From contig CP051234.1 in the NCBI GenBank assembly GCA_017792465.1, positions 4,248,501-4,312,500 of the forward strand: a DNA stretch of 64,000 bases. The letters run 5' to 3'. The translations under genes and the position numbers were made by a program. The notes below the pieces were generated by a model. It did not search any database. It was not told the DNA's origin and worked only from the letters and a program-made list of their open reading frames with translations. Each line of letters starts with the position of its first letter. Position 1 is the stretch's first letter. Below are positions 28,850 through 36,851 of the stretch, piece after piece. The DNA is from Filomicrobium sp. GTDB taxonomy: Bacteria; Pseudomonadota; Alphaproteobacteria; Rhizobiales; Hyphomicrobiaceae.

Positions 28850-29560
28850 ATGCCTGACCTTCCCACCACCATTATCGTCGCGCATGGCTCGCCGAGCGAT
28901 CCCGATACGTTGGACAGTGCCGTGCAGGCGCTAGCCGCGCGTGTGCAGGAGCATGTGCGCGAAGGGCTCGTCATCGGTGCGACGTTGGCCAAAGCCGGCT
29001 CATTAGAGAGTGCATTGGCTCGGGCGAGCTCGTCTCAGGCCCCGGCAATCTATCCCTTTTTCATGAGCGAAGGCTGGTTTGTGAGGCGCGAGCTGCGCCG
29101 CCGCGTTGAACTCGTGTTCGATGGGCCGGTGACCTACTTCGGCGCCTTTGGGCTTGATGCCAAGGTCCCTGATCTTTGTGTGACGAACGCGATGGCTGCC
29201 GCTGAGGAAATGGGAGCCAGGGGCGAAGATACGGTGCTCGTGATGGCGGCGCATGGTTCGCAGAAAGGGCCGGCGGCGGCCGAAGCGGCTGAAGCGATTG
29301 CGCAGGCGGTGCGGGTGCGGGAGAAATTTGCAGACGTTCGGCTGGGCTTCGTCGAGCAGACGCCGACAATCACTGAGGCTGCCCGCGATCTCGAAGGGCG
29401 CAAGGCCATTTGTCTGCCGTTGTTTGCGACAAGCGCCGGGCATGTGTTGCAGGACGTGCCAGAGCAGCTCGATGCTGCTGGATTTACCGGTAAACTTCTG
29501 CAGCCGGTTGGCGAAGATCAAAGCGTACCTCATCTGATCGCGGCTACAATTCGCGCTTAG
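28850..29560 (+). CDS. CbiX-like chelatase family protein
   Basis: 236 residues. Two half-domains each contain a His box: TIIVAHGSPSDPDT at the N-terminus and VLVMAAHGSQKGPAA in the middle, the pattern of the CbiX/SirB group that inserts Co or Fe into tetrapyrroles. The C-terminal half has LPLFATSAGHVLQDVPEQL, where GH provides a metal-side His. Whether it truly chelates is not shown; no other cobalamin or siroheme gene is nearby. The next gene, 21 bp downstream, encodes a small diheme protein, so a role in heme or metal supply is possible. Confidence 0.75.
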   Translation: MPDLPTTIIVAHGSPSDPDTLDSAVQALAARVQEHVREGLVIGATLAKAGSLESALARASSSQAPAIYPFFMSEGWFVRRELRRRVELVFDGPVTYFGAFGLDAKVPDLCVTNAMAAAEEMGARGEDTVLVMAAHGSQKGPAAAEAAEAIAQAVRVREKFADVRLGFVEQTPTITEAARDLEGRKAICLPLFATSAGHVLQDVPEQLDAAGFTGKLLQPVGEDQSVPHLIAATIRA

Positions 29561-29581
29561 GCAGATTTTCGAGGTGCGAAG

Positions 29582-30103
29582 ATGCTTAGGCTCCTCAGGG
29601 TGCAGCTTGTGCCGCTGGGTTTTGTCCTGGCTCTGGCCGCAGGGCTATCTACCATAGCCAGGGCCCAGGACGCCGATGTTCACGAAATCTACGAGCGATC
29701 CTGTGGCGGCTGCCACGCGCCGCATGCCGGCGAATTTGCCAGGGCAACCTTGAGCGTCAGAGACGGGCGGGTTGTTAGTCAAAAATCGGGGCGCGACGTG
29801 GAGGCGTTTCTTGGCCAAGGTCACGGTGGTGTTTCGCCAAGCGAGGCGAGCGCTCTTGTTCGGCAGTTTCGCAGTATCCTGAGCACCGGCGGGGTCTTCG
29901 AGGCCAAGTGCCGGATTTGTCATGACCGGGCGGTTGTTCTGGCGCGCGCCAACCTGATCGTTTGCGATGGCAAGTTACGCGGGCGGTATTCCGGCAAGGA
30001 TACGGCAGAGTTCCTGAGCCACCATGGCCGGCTGGAACCGGCTGAAATTCAGACCATGCTCGCTATGTTCAAGCGGCAATTGACAACCGAGGTCAGTCCT
30101 TGA
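29582..30103 (+). CDS. Small diheme c-type protein with internal repeat
   Basis: 173 residues with a signal peptide (VPLGFVLALAAGLSTIARAQ). Two heme-binding motifs, CGGCH and CRICH, begin two halves that align: each continues with ARAxLxVxDG, SG(R/K)DxxxFLxxH, PxE and a terminal FxxxL helix. The protein therefore arose by tandem duplication of one heme unit of about 60 residues. A His in each FLxxxHG segment could be the second heme ligand; no conserved Met is seen there. It fits no named cytochrome family I know. It is 21 bp behind the CbiX-like gene. Confidence 0.7.
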   Translation: MLRLLRVQLVPLGFVLALAAGLSTIARAQDADVHEIYERSCGGCHAPHAGEFARATLSVRDGRVVSQKSGRDVEAFLGQGHGGVSPSEASALVRQFRSILSTGGVFEAKCRICHDRAVVLARANLIVCDGKLRGRYSGKDTAEFLSHHGRLEPAEIQTMLAMFKRQLTTEVSP

Positions 30104-30247
30104 GACGGGCTAAAAATCGTTGGTGTGTGTTGCCTTATGGGGCAAGTCTGGCAATGTGCCAGTCCGTCGGGGCGGAATACCTCGTCGCGCCTGCCTCCTG
30201 ACAACTCCTTTCTTGAGCCCGCCCCCGATGTGTACGACTAGACGGTC

Positions 30248-31186
30248 ATGATCCTTTCGCTGCTCCTGATCGTCGCTCCCATCTTTATCCTGATCGTGCT
30301 CGGCCACGGCTTGCGCCGCGGGGGAATTCCTAGTTTCGAGTTCTGGAACCTCAACGACAAGCTCGTCTATTGGCTGCTGTTTCCAGCGCTCTTGTTCGAC
30401 AAGACATCAACGATGAACGTCTCGGGGCAGTTGCTCGGCGACTTCTTCACGGTGATCTATCCGGGGTTCGCGGCGGCTTTCATTTTCGCGCTGCTGGCGG
30501 GCAAGTTCATGAACTTTGACCGGCCGATCCTGACGTCGATCCTGCAAGGTTCGGCACGGCACAATACCTTTATTGCGCTGGCGATCGCGGAACGCGTCTA
30601 CGGCACTCAGGGTCTGGCGGATGCAACTCTGATTGTCGCCATTCTGGTGCCGATCACGAATGTCGCCGTCGTGACATCACTGGTGACGCTGTTGCGCAAA
30701 GAGGAAGAGGGCGGGCTTTACGGGGCTATCGTGCGGGATGTTTCGCGCAATCCGTTTTTGATCGCGATTGCCCTCGGCTTGTCGGTAAACTTTTTAAGAA
30801 TCGGGCCGTTGCCGGTCATCAATGAAGTCTGCCAGATCCTTGGCGCTGCGGCGTTGCCAATCGTCCTGTTGTGCGTTGGGGCCAATATCCGCGTGCGGGC
30901 GATGGTTGTTTCGGCGTCGGCGACTGTGGTTGCGATCATCGGGAAGATGGTCATCTTTCCGTTGGTCATCATCTTGTCAGCGCGCATGATTGGAATGGAG
31001 CCGGCGCAGGCGTTGATCGCGGTCGTATTTGGAGCGGTTCCAACGGCGGCCGGGTCCTACACGCTGGCGAGGGCCATGGGCGGAGATGCTCCCGCTATGG
31101 CTGCGATCGTGACCTTGCAGACAGCTTTGGCGTTTCTCTCGCTGCCGGCGACGCTGCTGCTCGCTGAATACATCCTGCGGCTTTGA
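30248..31186 (+). CDS. AEC family transporter
   Basis: 312 residues, nearly all hydrophobic, with about ten membrane helices in two halves and a polar break near 140-165 (LLRKEEEGGLYGAIVRD), the layout of the auxin efflux carrier family. Typical pieces are PIFILIVLGHGLRR at the start, a first half ending near VTSLVTLL, and VVFGAVPTAAGSYTLARAMGGD near the C-terminus. Family members move organic acids such as malate or malonate, but the substrate here is unknown. It converges on the Crp-family gene with only 17 bp between stops. Confidence 0.85.
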   Translation: MILSLLLIVAPIFILIVLGHGLRRGGIPSFEFWNLNDKLVYWLLFPALLFDKTSTMNVSGQLLGDFFTVIYPGFAAAFIFALLAGKFMNFDRPILTSILQGSARHNTFIALAIAERVYGTQGLADATLIVAILVPITNVAVVTSLVTLLRKEEEGGLYGAIVRDVSRNPFLIAIALGLSVNFLRIGPLPVINEVCQILGAAALPIVLLCVGANIRVRAMVVSASATVVAIIGKMVIFPLVIILSARMIGMEPAQALIAVVFGAVPTAAGSYTLARAMGGDAPAMAAIVTLQTALAFLSLPATLLLAEYILRL

Positions 31187-31203
31187 CGCCTCCGGGCAGA
31201 CAT

Positions 31204-31989
31204 CTAGCTTTGCAGGCGCAGGTCATCGGGATCGTTGATGATGATGGTGTTGCGGTCGATCGAGATGCTACCGGAGCGCTGGAACCGTGACAGGGTGCTG
31301 GTCACCCATTGGCGCGTCGATCCGACGATGTTGGCAAGCTGCTCGCGGGTAATGCGACGGTCGACGATCATTTTGGAATCGTCCGATCGGCCATCGACGG
31401 ATGCCAGGATCAACAGAAGTTGGGCGAGGCGTTCGGTGACTGAACGGGTCCCGAGCATTTGCACCAGGGCCGAATAGCATTTGCCTTTGGCGACCGCTCC
31501 GTCGATCAGTGCGAGTGCAATCTTGGGAACGGTTTCTGCCAGATGGCGCAGCTTGTTGCCGGGCAGGTAGGATAGCTTTGTGCGTTCCACGGCCGTTGCC
31601 GACCAGATATGCAGGCCGCCGCCGAACACGTCAGGGCCGCCGCAGAAATGTCCGGGCGTCCAGTAGGCCAGCGTGATTTCCTTACCCGACGGACCGGCGT
31701 AGTAGGTTCTGACGCGGCCGCTTTCGATCAGGAAGATGCCGCTGTGTAAATCCCCTTGCATGAAGATCGTTTCGCCTTCCTCAACCGTGAGGCGGGAGGA
31801 GATCGCGCGCAGGCGTTCGATTTCATCGAGGCTTAAGCGGTCGAGAAACGTTGCACCTTCGTTGATCTGGCTGAGGGCTTCGGACAAGAAAACCGCAGAG
31901 GCTTTCGCTTCCGGTGGAGGGCGACCTTTGCCAGTGCGCTTTGCCGGGTGAGGGATGATTTTCGCGCTGTTGCTTGCGTGCGTTGTCAT
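31204..31989 (-). CDS. Crp/Fnr-family transcription regulator
   Basis: 261 residues. A polar N-terminal extension of about 45 residues precedes a cyclic-nucleotide-type beta-roll (EEGETIFMQGDLHSGIFLIESGRV) and a C-terminal winged helix (RITREQLANIVGSTRQWVTSTLSRFQRSGSI). Only two cysteines occur (GHFCGG, GKCYS), so it lacks the N-terminal Fe-S cysteine cluster of Fnr; it may sense another signal. Its ATG overlaps the stop of the cytochrome gene upstream by 4 bp, so it is translationally coupled and is the last gene of the cluster that begins at 38228. Possibly it regulates this operon. Confidence 0.85.
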   Translation of the reverse strand: MTTHASNSAKIIPHPAKRTGKGRPPPEAKASAVFLSEALSQINEGATFLDRLSLDEIERLRAISSRLTVEEGETIFMQGDLHSGIFLIESGRVRTYYAGPSGKEITLAYWTPGHFCGGPDVFGGGLHIWSATAVERTKLSYLPGNKLRHLAETVPKIALALIDGAVAKGKCYSALVQMLGTRSVTERLAQLLLILASVDGRSDDSKMIVDRRITREQLANIVGSTRQWVTSTLSRFQRSGSISIDRNTIIINDPDDLRLQS

Positions 31990-32708
31990 GGTTTCGACCT
32001 CGCGCGTGGAGTGGCGGCCAAGTAGGTTGCCAGGATTTCAATTTCGGATTCGTCGAGGGCGGCGGCGATCTTGTGCATCGTGCCCGTCGTGTCATTTTCG
32101 CGGTTCTTTTCGCGGAAATCGGTGAGCTGTTTTTGCAGATAATCGCGATGCTGGGCGGTGATGCGGGGCGCATACGGAGCCGCTGTGTTGGTCTCAAGAT
32201 GGCAGGTGGCGCAGGCGGGAATGCCTTTCTCGGGTTTCCCCTTCTCGATAATGTTGCGCGCCAGGGACTTTGCTTCGTCAGATAGCGGGTTATCGCCAGC
32301 ATCGGCTGGCGGCGGTGTCAGGCCCGAAAAGTAAGTGGCGACAACTGCAAATTTCTCCGGTGGAATTTCGGTGACAATGCTGGCCATCTGGCCGCCGTCG
32401 TTGCTTCTTCTGCCGGCCAGAAAATCACTGAGCTGCTTTTCGATATAGGCTTTCTTCTGGCCGGCCAGTTTGGGGAACTTGGCAGTTGCGCTAATGCCGT
32501 TGAGGCCGTGACACAATCCGCAGAGCTCTTGCGGTGGCAGGTTGTCGTAACCCAAGCCATCGGCCCAAACGGGAAGCGGCAGCAGGCCGAGCGCAATTGA
32601 CAGTGATAGTGCATAAGCGGTGGCGTGCTGGGCGTTTGGGCCCGAGTGTGCCACCGGTTGGCGTTTCTTGCCCTTATGACCGGTGATGATGTTTGTGGTT
32701 GCGCTCAT
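31986..32708 (-). CDS. Diheme cytochrome c4-like protein
   Basis: 240 residues from the ATG at 32708; a TTG at 32726 overlapping the previous stop is an alternative. A signal-like segment (AYALSLSIALGLLPLPVWA) exports it. Two heme motifs, CGLCHG and CATCHL, lie in two cytochrome c halves, each with a repeat KAYIEKQLSDF / RDYLQKQLTDF and a final helix ATYFSGL / ATYLAAT, as in cytochrome c4. It would carry electrons in the periplasm, plausibly to a terminal oxidase. Neighbours are copper-delivery proteins and a Crp-type regulator. Confidence 0.85.
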   Translation of the reverse strand: MSATTNIITGHKGKKRQPVAHSGPNAQHATAYALSLSIALGLLPLPVWADGLGYDNLPPQELCGLCHGLNGISATAKFPKLAGQKKAYIEKQLSDFLAGRRSNDGGQMASIVTEIPPEKFAVVATYFSGLTPPPADAGDNPLSDEAKSLARNIIEKGKPEKGIPACATCHLETNTAAPYAPRITAQHRDYLQKQLTDFREKNRENDTTGTMHKIAAALDESEIEILATYLAATPRARSKP

Positions 32709-32722
32709 GAGGGCCGTTTGAA

Positions 32723-33289
32723 TCAACCGCTGTGGTGCATCTTGCTGTGGTCCATCGGGCCATGGTGCATTTTGTGATCCATCTTAGGCATGGCTCCGCC
32801 TTTCTTGACTTCGGCGTCGATGGTCAGCGACGAGCCGTCGGAGAAGGTCAGCTCGATTGGCACCTTCTGTCCTAGCTTGATTGCGGATTTCGGCTTGATC
32901 ATCATCAGGTGGAGGCCACCTGGTTTGAAGGTGACGGTCTTGCCCGGAGGAACGGTAATCTGGGCGACCTTCTGCATCGTGGCGATGCCGTCGACGACCT
33001 TCGAAATATGCAATTCGACCTGTTCGTAGGCCGGGCTTGAGGCATCCGTGAGCGCGATGTCTGCCGAGCCATTATTGACAAGCGCCATGTATCCGGCGTG
33101 GACCGTCATGCCTGGAGGAGCTTCGCGGATCCAGGGTTTGGAGACAGTCACGCTTGAAGACGCAGACGCTGCAAGGATGGTTGCAAGTAAGGCAGCTGCG
33201 ACCATCAACGTGATTGTTGCAAGGCGCCATTGCGGGCTTGCGGTATCATCTGCAATCCTCGCCTTCAATCGCTGAGATGCTATTTTCAT
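32723..33289 (-). CDS. PCu(A)C copper chaperone
   Basis: 188 residues. PCu(A)C proteins carry Cu(I) in the periplasm to cytochrome oxidase. An N-terminal helix (ATITLMVAAALLATILAAS) exports or anchors it. The copper motif is present with His94, Met105, His127 and Met129 (VELHIS, ATMQKV, GGLHLMMIKPK). A second potential copper site is the Met/His-rich tail KMDHKMHHGPMDHSKMHHSG. It lies next to a SCO1-type gene, the usual partner in assembling the CuA centre. Confidence 0.9.
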   Translation of the reverse strand: MKIASQRLKARIADDTASPQWRLATITLMVAAALLATILAASASSSVTVSKPWIREAPPGMTVHAGYMALVNNGSADIALTDASSPAYEQVELHISKVVDGIATMQKVAQITVPPGKTVTFKPGGLHLMMIKPKSAIKLGQKVPIELTFSDGSSLTIDAEVKKGGAMPKMDHKMHHGPMDHSKMHHSG

Positions 33290-33324
33290 TAGCGTGAAAC
33301 TCCTTCAACTGGACTGCTTGATTG

Positions 33325-34017
33325 TTAGTTCTTGGCGGCTGCTTCGCGGGCGCTCTTGGCGATCAACGCGGCGATGAAATCGGCGGCTTCGGCTGGCTGC
33401 AAGGGGGGATTGACGCTGCCAACCCGACGCCCTTGCGGATCGATGATGGCGATGTTGGCGCTGTGGAAGACCTTGTAGCCTTCGGGGTCTTTGTCTTTGC
33501 CTTCATAGCGGACAAAGCCACCGAGGGTTTCAACGGCTTTGGAGATCTCGCTCCACTCTCCGGTTGCTCCAAGAAAATCGTCGCTGAAGTATTTGACGTA
33601 CTCTCCGATGATCTTGTGGTCCCGGTCGGGATCGACGCCGATAAAGACGACCTGCGGCTTGCGGGCAGGCGAAACACGTAGCGACAATTCCTCTTCGACG
33701 GCTGCGAGGTTCTGCAATGTGAAGGGGCAGACGTCGGGACAGTGCGTGTAACCCAGGACGATGAGAGACCATTTACCCTTGAGGTTTTCCAGGCCGAAAG
33801 CTGCTCCAGAGGCCTGCTGGAGTTTGAATTCGGATAACGACTTCGGGGTCGAATAGATGTTGGAATCGACGCGAGCCTGAGCCGGTTGAATTTGCGTTGC
33901 GCCGAAAACCGCGGCCAGCCCCAGGGCACACAAGCCGAGATTTAGGAATCGGCGTCGTGGCTGACTTGCTGGCGTTCGGCGTTTGGATGGGCCGGCATTC
34001 GGCAGAGCCTTCGACAT
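33325..34017 (-). CDS. SCO1/SenC-family protein
   Basis: 230 residues. A basic start with a twin-arginine-like RRRFLNLGL and one hydrophobic helix place it in or beyond the inner membrane. The thioredoxin-fold copper/disulfide motif is YTHCPDVCP with Cys93 and Cys97, and the distal His185 is in GYKVFHSANIAII, completing the SCO copper site. SCO proteins help load copper into cytochrome oxidase or reduce its cysteines. Tightly placed between an ABC ATPase gene (31 bp) and the PCu(A)C gene (35 bp). Confidence 0.92.
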   Translation of the reverse strand: MSKALPNAGPSKRRTPASQPRRRFLNLGLCALGLAAVFGATQIQPAQARVDSNIYSTPKSLSEFKLQQASGAAFGLENLKGKWSLIVLGYTHCPDVCPFTLQNLAAVEEELSLRVSPARKPQVVFIGVDPDRDHKIIGEYVKYFSDDFLGATGEWSEISKAVETLGGFVRYEGKDKDPEGYKVFHSANIAIIDPQGRRVGSVNPPLQPAEAADFIAALIAKSAREAAAKN

Positions 34018-34048
34018 GCGTTGTCTCCTTAGGTGACGGCTTCCTACT

Positions 34049-34906
34049 TCAGGCGTTTTGCTGTTCGAAGGCCTTAAGGCTCTCTGCCCTGATCTTGTCG
34101 TGACAGAGTTTCTTGAGGCGCATGAAGTCGTCGTCCAATGCGATATCAGGGCTGCGCGGTCGCGGGAGGTCGATCTTGATGTCGGCGATGATCTTGCCGG
34201 GGCCGGCGCTCATGACGAGCACGCGGTCGCCCAGGAAGACGGCTTCGTCGATATCGTGGGTGACGAACAGCACCGTGATGCCGAACTCGGTCCAGATCTT
34301 GAGCAGGCTTTCCTGCATCATGAGGCGGGTTTGGGAATCGAGGGCGCCGAAGGGTTCGTCCATCAAAAGAACGCGTGGGTAATTGGCGAGCGCCCGCGCG
34401 ATGCCGACGCGCTGCTGCATGCCGCCGGAGAGTTCGGCAGGATAGCGGTTGGCGAATTTGGCGAGGCCGACCATCTCGATGAATGTCTGGGCGGTGGAAT
34501 CGGCGACCGTCTTGCCACGACCGAGAATGTTGGGCCCGAAAGCGACGTTCTCTTTCACGGTTTTCCAGGGAAACAGGGAATATTGCTGGAAGACCATGCC
34601 GCGGTCGGGACCGGGGCTTTTGATCTCTTCACCGTCGATCGTGACAGAGCCGGTCGTTGGCGTGACGTAGCCGGCAACGGAGTTGAGAAGCGTTGATTTC
34701 CCGCAGCCGGACGGGCCCAGGATACAGACGAATTCTCCAGGTGGGATGTCGAGAGACGTCTCGGTGACGGCTGTGTGTTGCTTGGAGCCTTTGCCGAAGG
34801 TGATCGAGACGTTCTGGATCTCGACATGGCCTTCGGAGGCGCGATGGTTCCGGGCTCGCGGTGTCTCTTCAGTCGGTTGAGGCATCGGTTTGACTAGTCC
34901 CAGCAT
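34049..34906 (-). CDS. ABC transporter ATPase, nitrate/sulfonate type
   Basis: 285 residues. It powers the importer whose permease and binding protein are encoded upstream. Walker A is GPSGCGKST, the Q-loop region is MVFQQYSLFPW, the signature is LSGGMQQRVGIARAL, Walker B is VLLMDEPFGALD, and the switch is FVTHDIDEA. These are the sequences of the SsuB/TauB/NrtD group. The ribosome-binding site GGGAGA fixes the start at 34906. About 110 bp separates it from the unknown membrane protein gene. Substrate cannot be predicted from the ATPase. Confidence 0.93.
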   Translation of the reverse strand: MLGLVKPMPQPTEETPRARNHRASEGHVEIQNVSITFGKGSKQHTAVTETSLDIPPGEFVCILGPSGCGKSTLLNSVAGYVTPTTGSVTIDGEEIKSPGPDRGMVFQQYSLFPWKTVKENVAFGPNILGRGKTVADSTAQTFIEMVGLAKFANRYPAELSGGMQQRVGIARALANYPRVLLMDEPFGALDSQTRLMMQESLLKIWTEFGITVLFVTHDIDEAVFLGDRVLVMSAGPGKIIADIKIDLPRPRSPDIALDDDFMRLKKLCHDKIRAESLKAFEQQNA

Positions 34907-35016
34907 ATTGTTTCTCCCAGCCTCAGATGGTTGTGAGTTTGTAAAGTTGGCCGCGGCACGCGTGCGATGGGTTCAGTGCTCGGCGGCGCGGATTGTCGCT
35001 GCGCGTAGCGTGCATT

Positions 35017-35748
35017 TCAGTGCCCTGCCGTCAGCGGTGCGTGGCTTGAATTTGCACCGCCGGCGGGCATGAGGCTTGTCGGAGTGCGTACTGTTGTCGA
35101 ACCCGAACTGCCGGAGGTTTTTGGGTCGCGGGCGAGCATCAGGATGGCGAACGTTAGCGCCGCAAAACCGCCAAGTGCGATCCATGTTCCAAACGGCTGC
35201 AGCCAGTTGGCCATCGACACACTCATCCCGAGCATCGACAAGCCGACAATCCAGGAGGGGGTCGCACAGCAGACAACCCAGGTCATGGTCGCTCCGGTCA
35301 AAGCGACCAGACCGGTGCCGAGGCCGGATGCTGCCAGAGCCGGAGCATCGAGGCGCTGGCAGGCACGGGTGCGCTCTTTCTGGAGCGCCCACACGGTGCC
35401 GACCATGAACGCCATCAGAATGGTGACAACCATGCGCGAGGGGATGAGCTCCAGGCTCCATTCGGAAATGCCATGGCCGAAGCTCATGTTCATGTAACCG
35501 ATTTCAAGGAGCCATTCCTCAAGGATGATCGGGATCATATCCGACCATGATGGCGTCGACTTGATGATGGTGGCGACATTGCCGAACCAATTGTAGCCGG
35601 TCATGTAGTTCGGCCAGTTGCCGAAGCGATAAACCATGCTTAGGAGCAGCGCGATGTAGTAGAAGACGGTGAAGCCGACAGTTATGGCAAGCACCCCGCG
35701 CCAATGCCGCGAAATTGCATCGCTGATGCGTGTTCGAATTCCTGTCAT
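35017..35748 (-). CDS. Unknown membrane protein inside ABC operon
   Basis: 243 residues from the ATG at 35748, which follows GGAGAAAGC and overlaps the permease stop by 4 bp; the frame is open to 35832. About four or five membrane helices are seen: VLAITVGFTVFYYIALLLSM, a mid segment MVVTILMAFMVGTVWAL, LGTGLVALTGATMTWVVCC, and LGGFAALTFAILMLA. It is not a second transporter permease: the EAA loop is missing. A Cys-Cys pair in TWVVCCATPSW stands out. The C-terminal tail is Ser/Thr/Gly-rich. I do not recognise the family. Coupling to the permease implies it belongs to the transporter. Confidence 0.7.
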   Translation of the reverse strand: MTGIRTRISDAISRHWRGVLAITVGFTVFYYIALLLSMVYRFGNWPNYMTGYNWFGNVATIIKSTPSWSDMIPIILEEWLLEIGYMNMSFGHGISEWSLELIPSRMVVTILMAFMVGTVWALQKERTRACQRLDAPALAASGLGTGLVALTGATMTWVVCCATPSWIVGLSMLGMSVSMANWLQPFGTWIALGGFAALTFAILMLARDPKTSGSSGSTTVRTPTSLMPAGGANSSHAPLTAGH

Positions 35749-36710
35749 CGAGCTTTCTCCTGCCATTTCAGGAAGGGTCTGGTTGCAAGGCGCACGGCGT
35801 AAGTCGAGCCGGTGCCGAGCAGGCCGATGCACAACATGCCGACGACGATGTCGGGGTAGTTGATGAGCGAGTAGGCGTTCCAGGTGAAGTAACCGATGCC
35901 GTACTGGCCGGAGATGATTTCACCCGCGAGCAGCGAGAACCACGAGACGCCCATGCCGACGGCGAGACCGGTTGCGATACTCGGCAGGGCTGCCGGCAGG
36001 ACGACATGGCGGAAGATCTGGGTTTGGCGTGCGCCAAGTGATCGCGCGGCCCGGATCAGGACCTCAGGGGTCTGCTCGACGCCGTGCATCGTGTTGAGAA
36101 TGATCGGGAAGAGTGCCCCCAAGAACGTGATGTAGATGATGGAGGCTTCTTCGGTGGGCCACATCAAAATGGCGAGCGGGATCCATGCGACGGCCGGGAT
36201 CGGGCGCAGGATCTCGATGTAGGGCATCAAGATGTCGTTCGCGAGCTTGGATCGGCCCATGATAAGGCCCAATCCGATGCCGATGGCGACGGCAAATGCG
36301 TAGCCGATAATGATGCGCTGCATGCTCACCAGGATATGGATGTAGAATTCCGTGCCCGAGATTTGCGCAACAAACGCGTTCCAGACCTTGAGCGGTTCGG
36401 GAACGTTTTCGAAGTTGATGTAGAAGTTGAGGTTTGCGGTCGTTGCCCAGTGCCAGGCCAGGACGCCAACTGCGAGTGCTGCAATTCGGATCGACCATCT
36501 GACGAGATGTTCCGATTGAAGCAGGTTCGCGAGTTGGAAGGATTTAGCGGTTTCTGCGGGTTGATCTGTGTTGCCGGGATGATCGGAGCTTTCCGCGGAC
36601 GCCGGTTGCAGACCCTGGGCTGTTGTCTCCTCGCCGTCTCCTCGGGCCTCTTGGGAAGGATCGAGATTGCCGGATTTTGGCATTTCAATGATTGCGCCTT
36701 GGGCCGCCAT
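35745..36710 (-). CDS. ABC transporter permease, nitrate/sulfonate type
   Basis: 321 residues from the ATG at 36710 with GGAG upstream (the frame is open to 36806). A polar N-terminal tail of about 90 residues, rich in Glu, Pro and Ser, precedes six membrane helices. The cytoplasmic EAA-type loop that contacts the ATPase is EVLIRAARSLGARQTQIFRHVVLP. RPIPAVAWIPLAILMW is typical of the SsuC/TauC/NrtB group. It would form the channel for the solute captured by the 36852-38228 protein. Confidence 0.9.
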   Translation of the reverse strand: MAAQGAIIEMPKSGNLDPSQEARGDGEETTAQGLQPASAESSDHPGNTDQPAETAKSFQLANLLQSEHLVRWSIRIAALAVGVLAWHWATTANLNFYINFENVPEPLKVWNAFVAQISGTEFYIHILVSMQRIIIGYAFAVAIGIGLGLIMGRSKLANDILMPYIEILRPIPAVAWIPLAILMWPTEEASIIYITFLGALFPIILNTMHGVEQTPEVLIRAARSLGARQTQIFRHVVLPAALPSIATGLAVGMGVSWFSLLAGEIISGQYGIGYFTWNAYSLINYPDIVVGMLCIGLLGTGSTYAVRLATRPFLKWQEKAR

Positions 36711-36851
36711 GGAGCACTCCAGGATGTTGCGGTCGGTATTTGGACTTGTGAAGTTCGTGGGATTTAGGTCCGGTGCCGGACCAGCGATGAAATCGCGGCC
36801 CGGCACCTGATGACGTTCCCGCTTGCTGGTTTGCGGGTGAGGCTCAAGAGA

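Noticed and set aside
31204-31989. An oxygen-sensing Fnr
   Set aside because: Only two cysteines and no N-terminal cysteine cluster for a 4Fe-4S centre.
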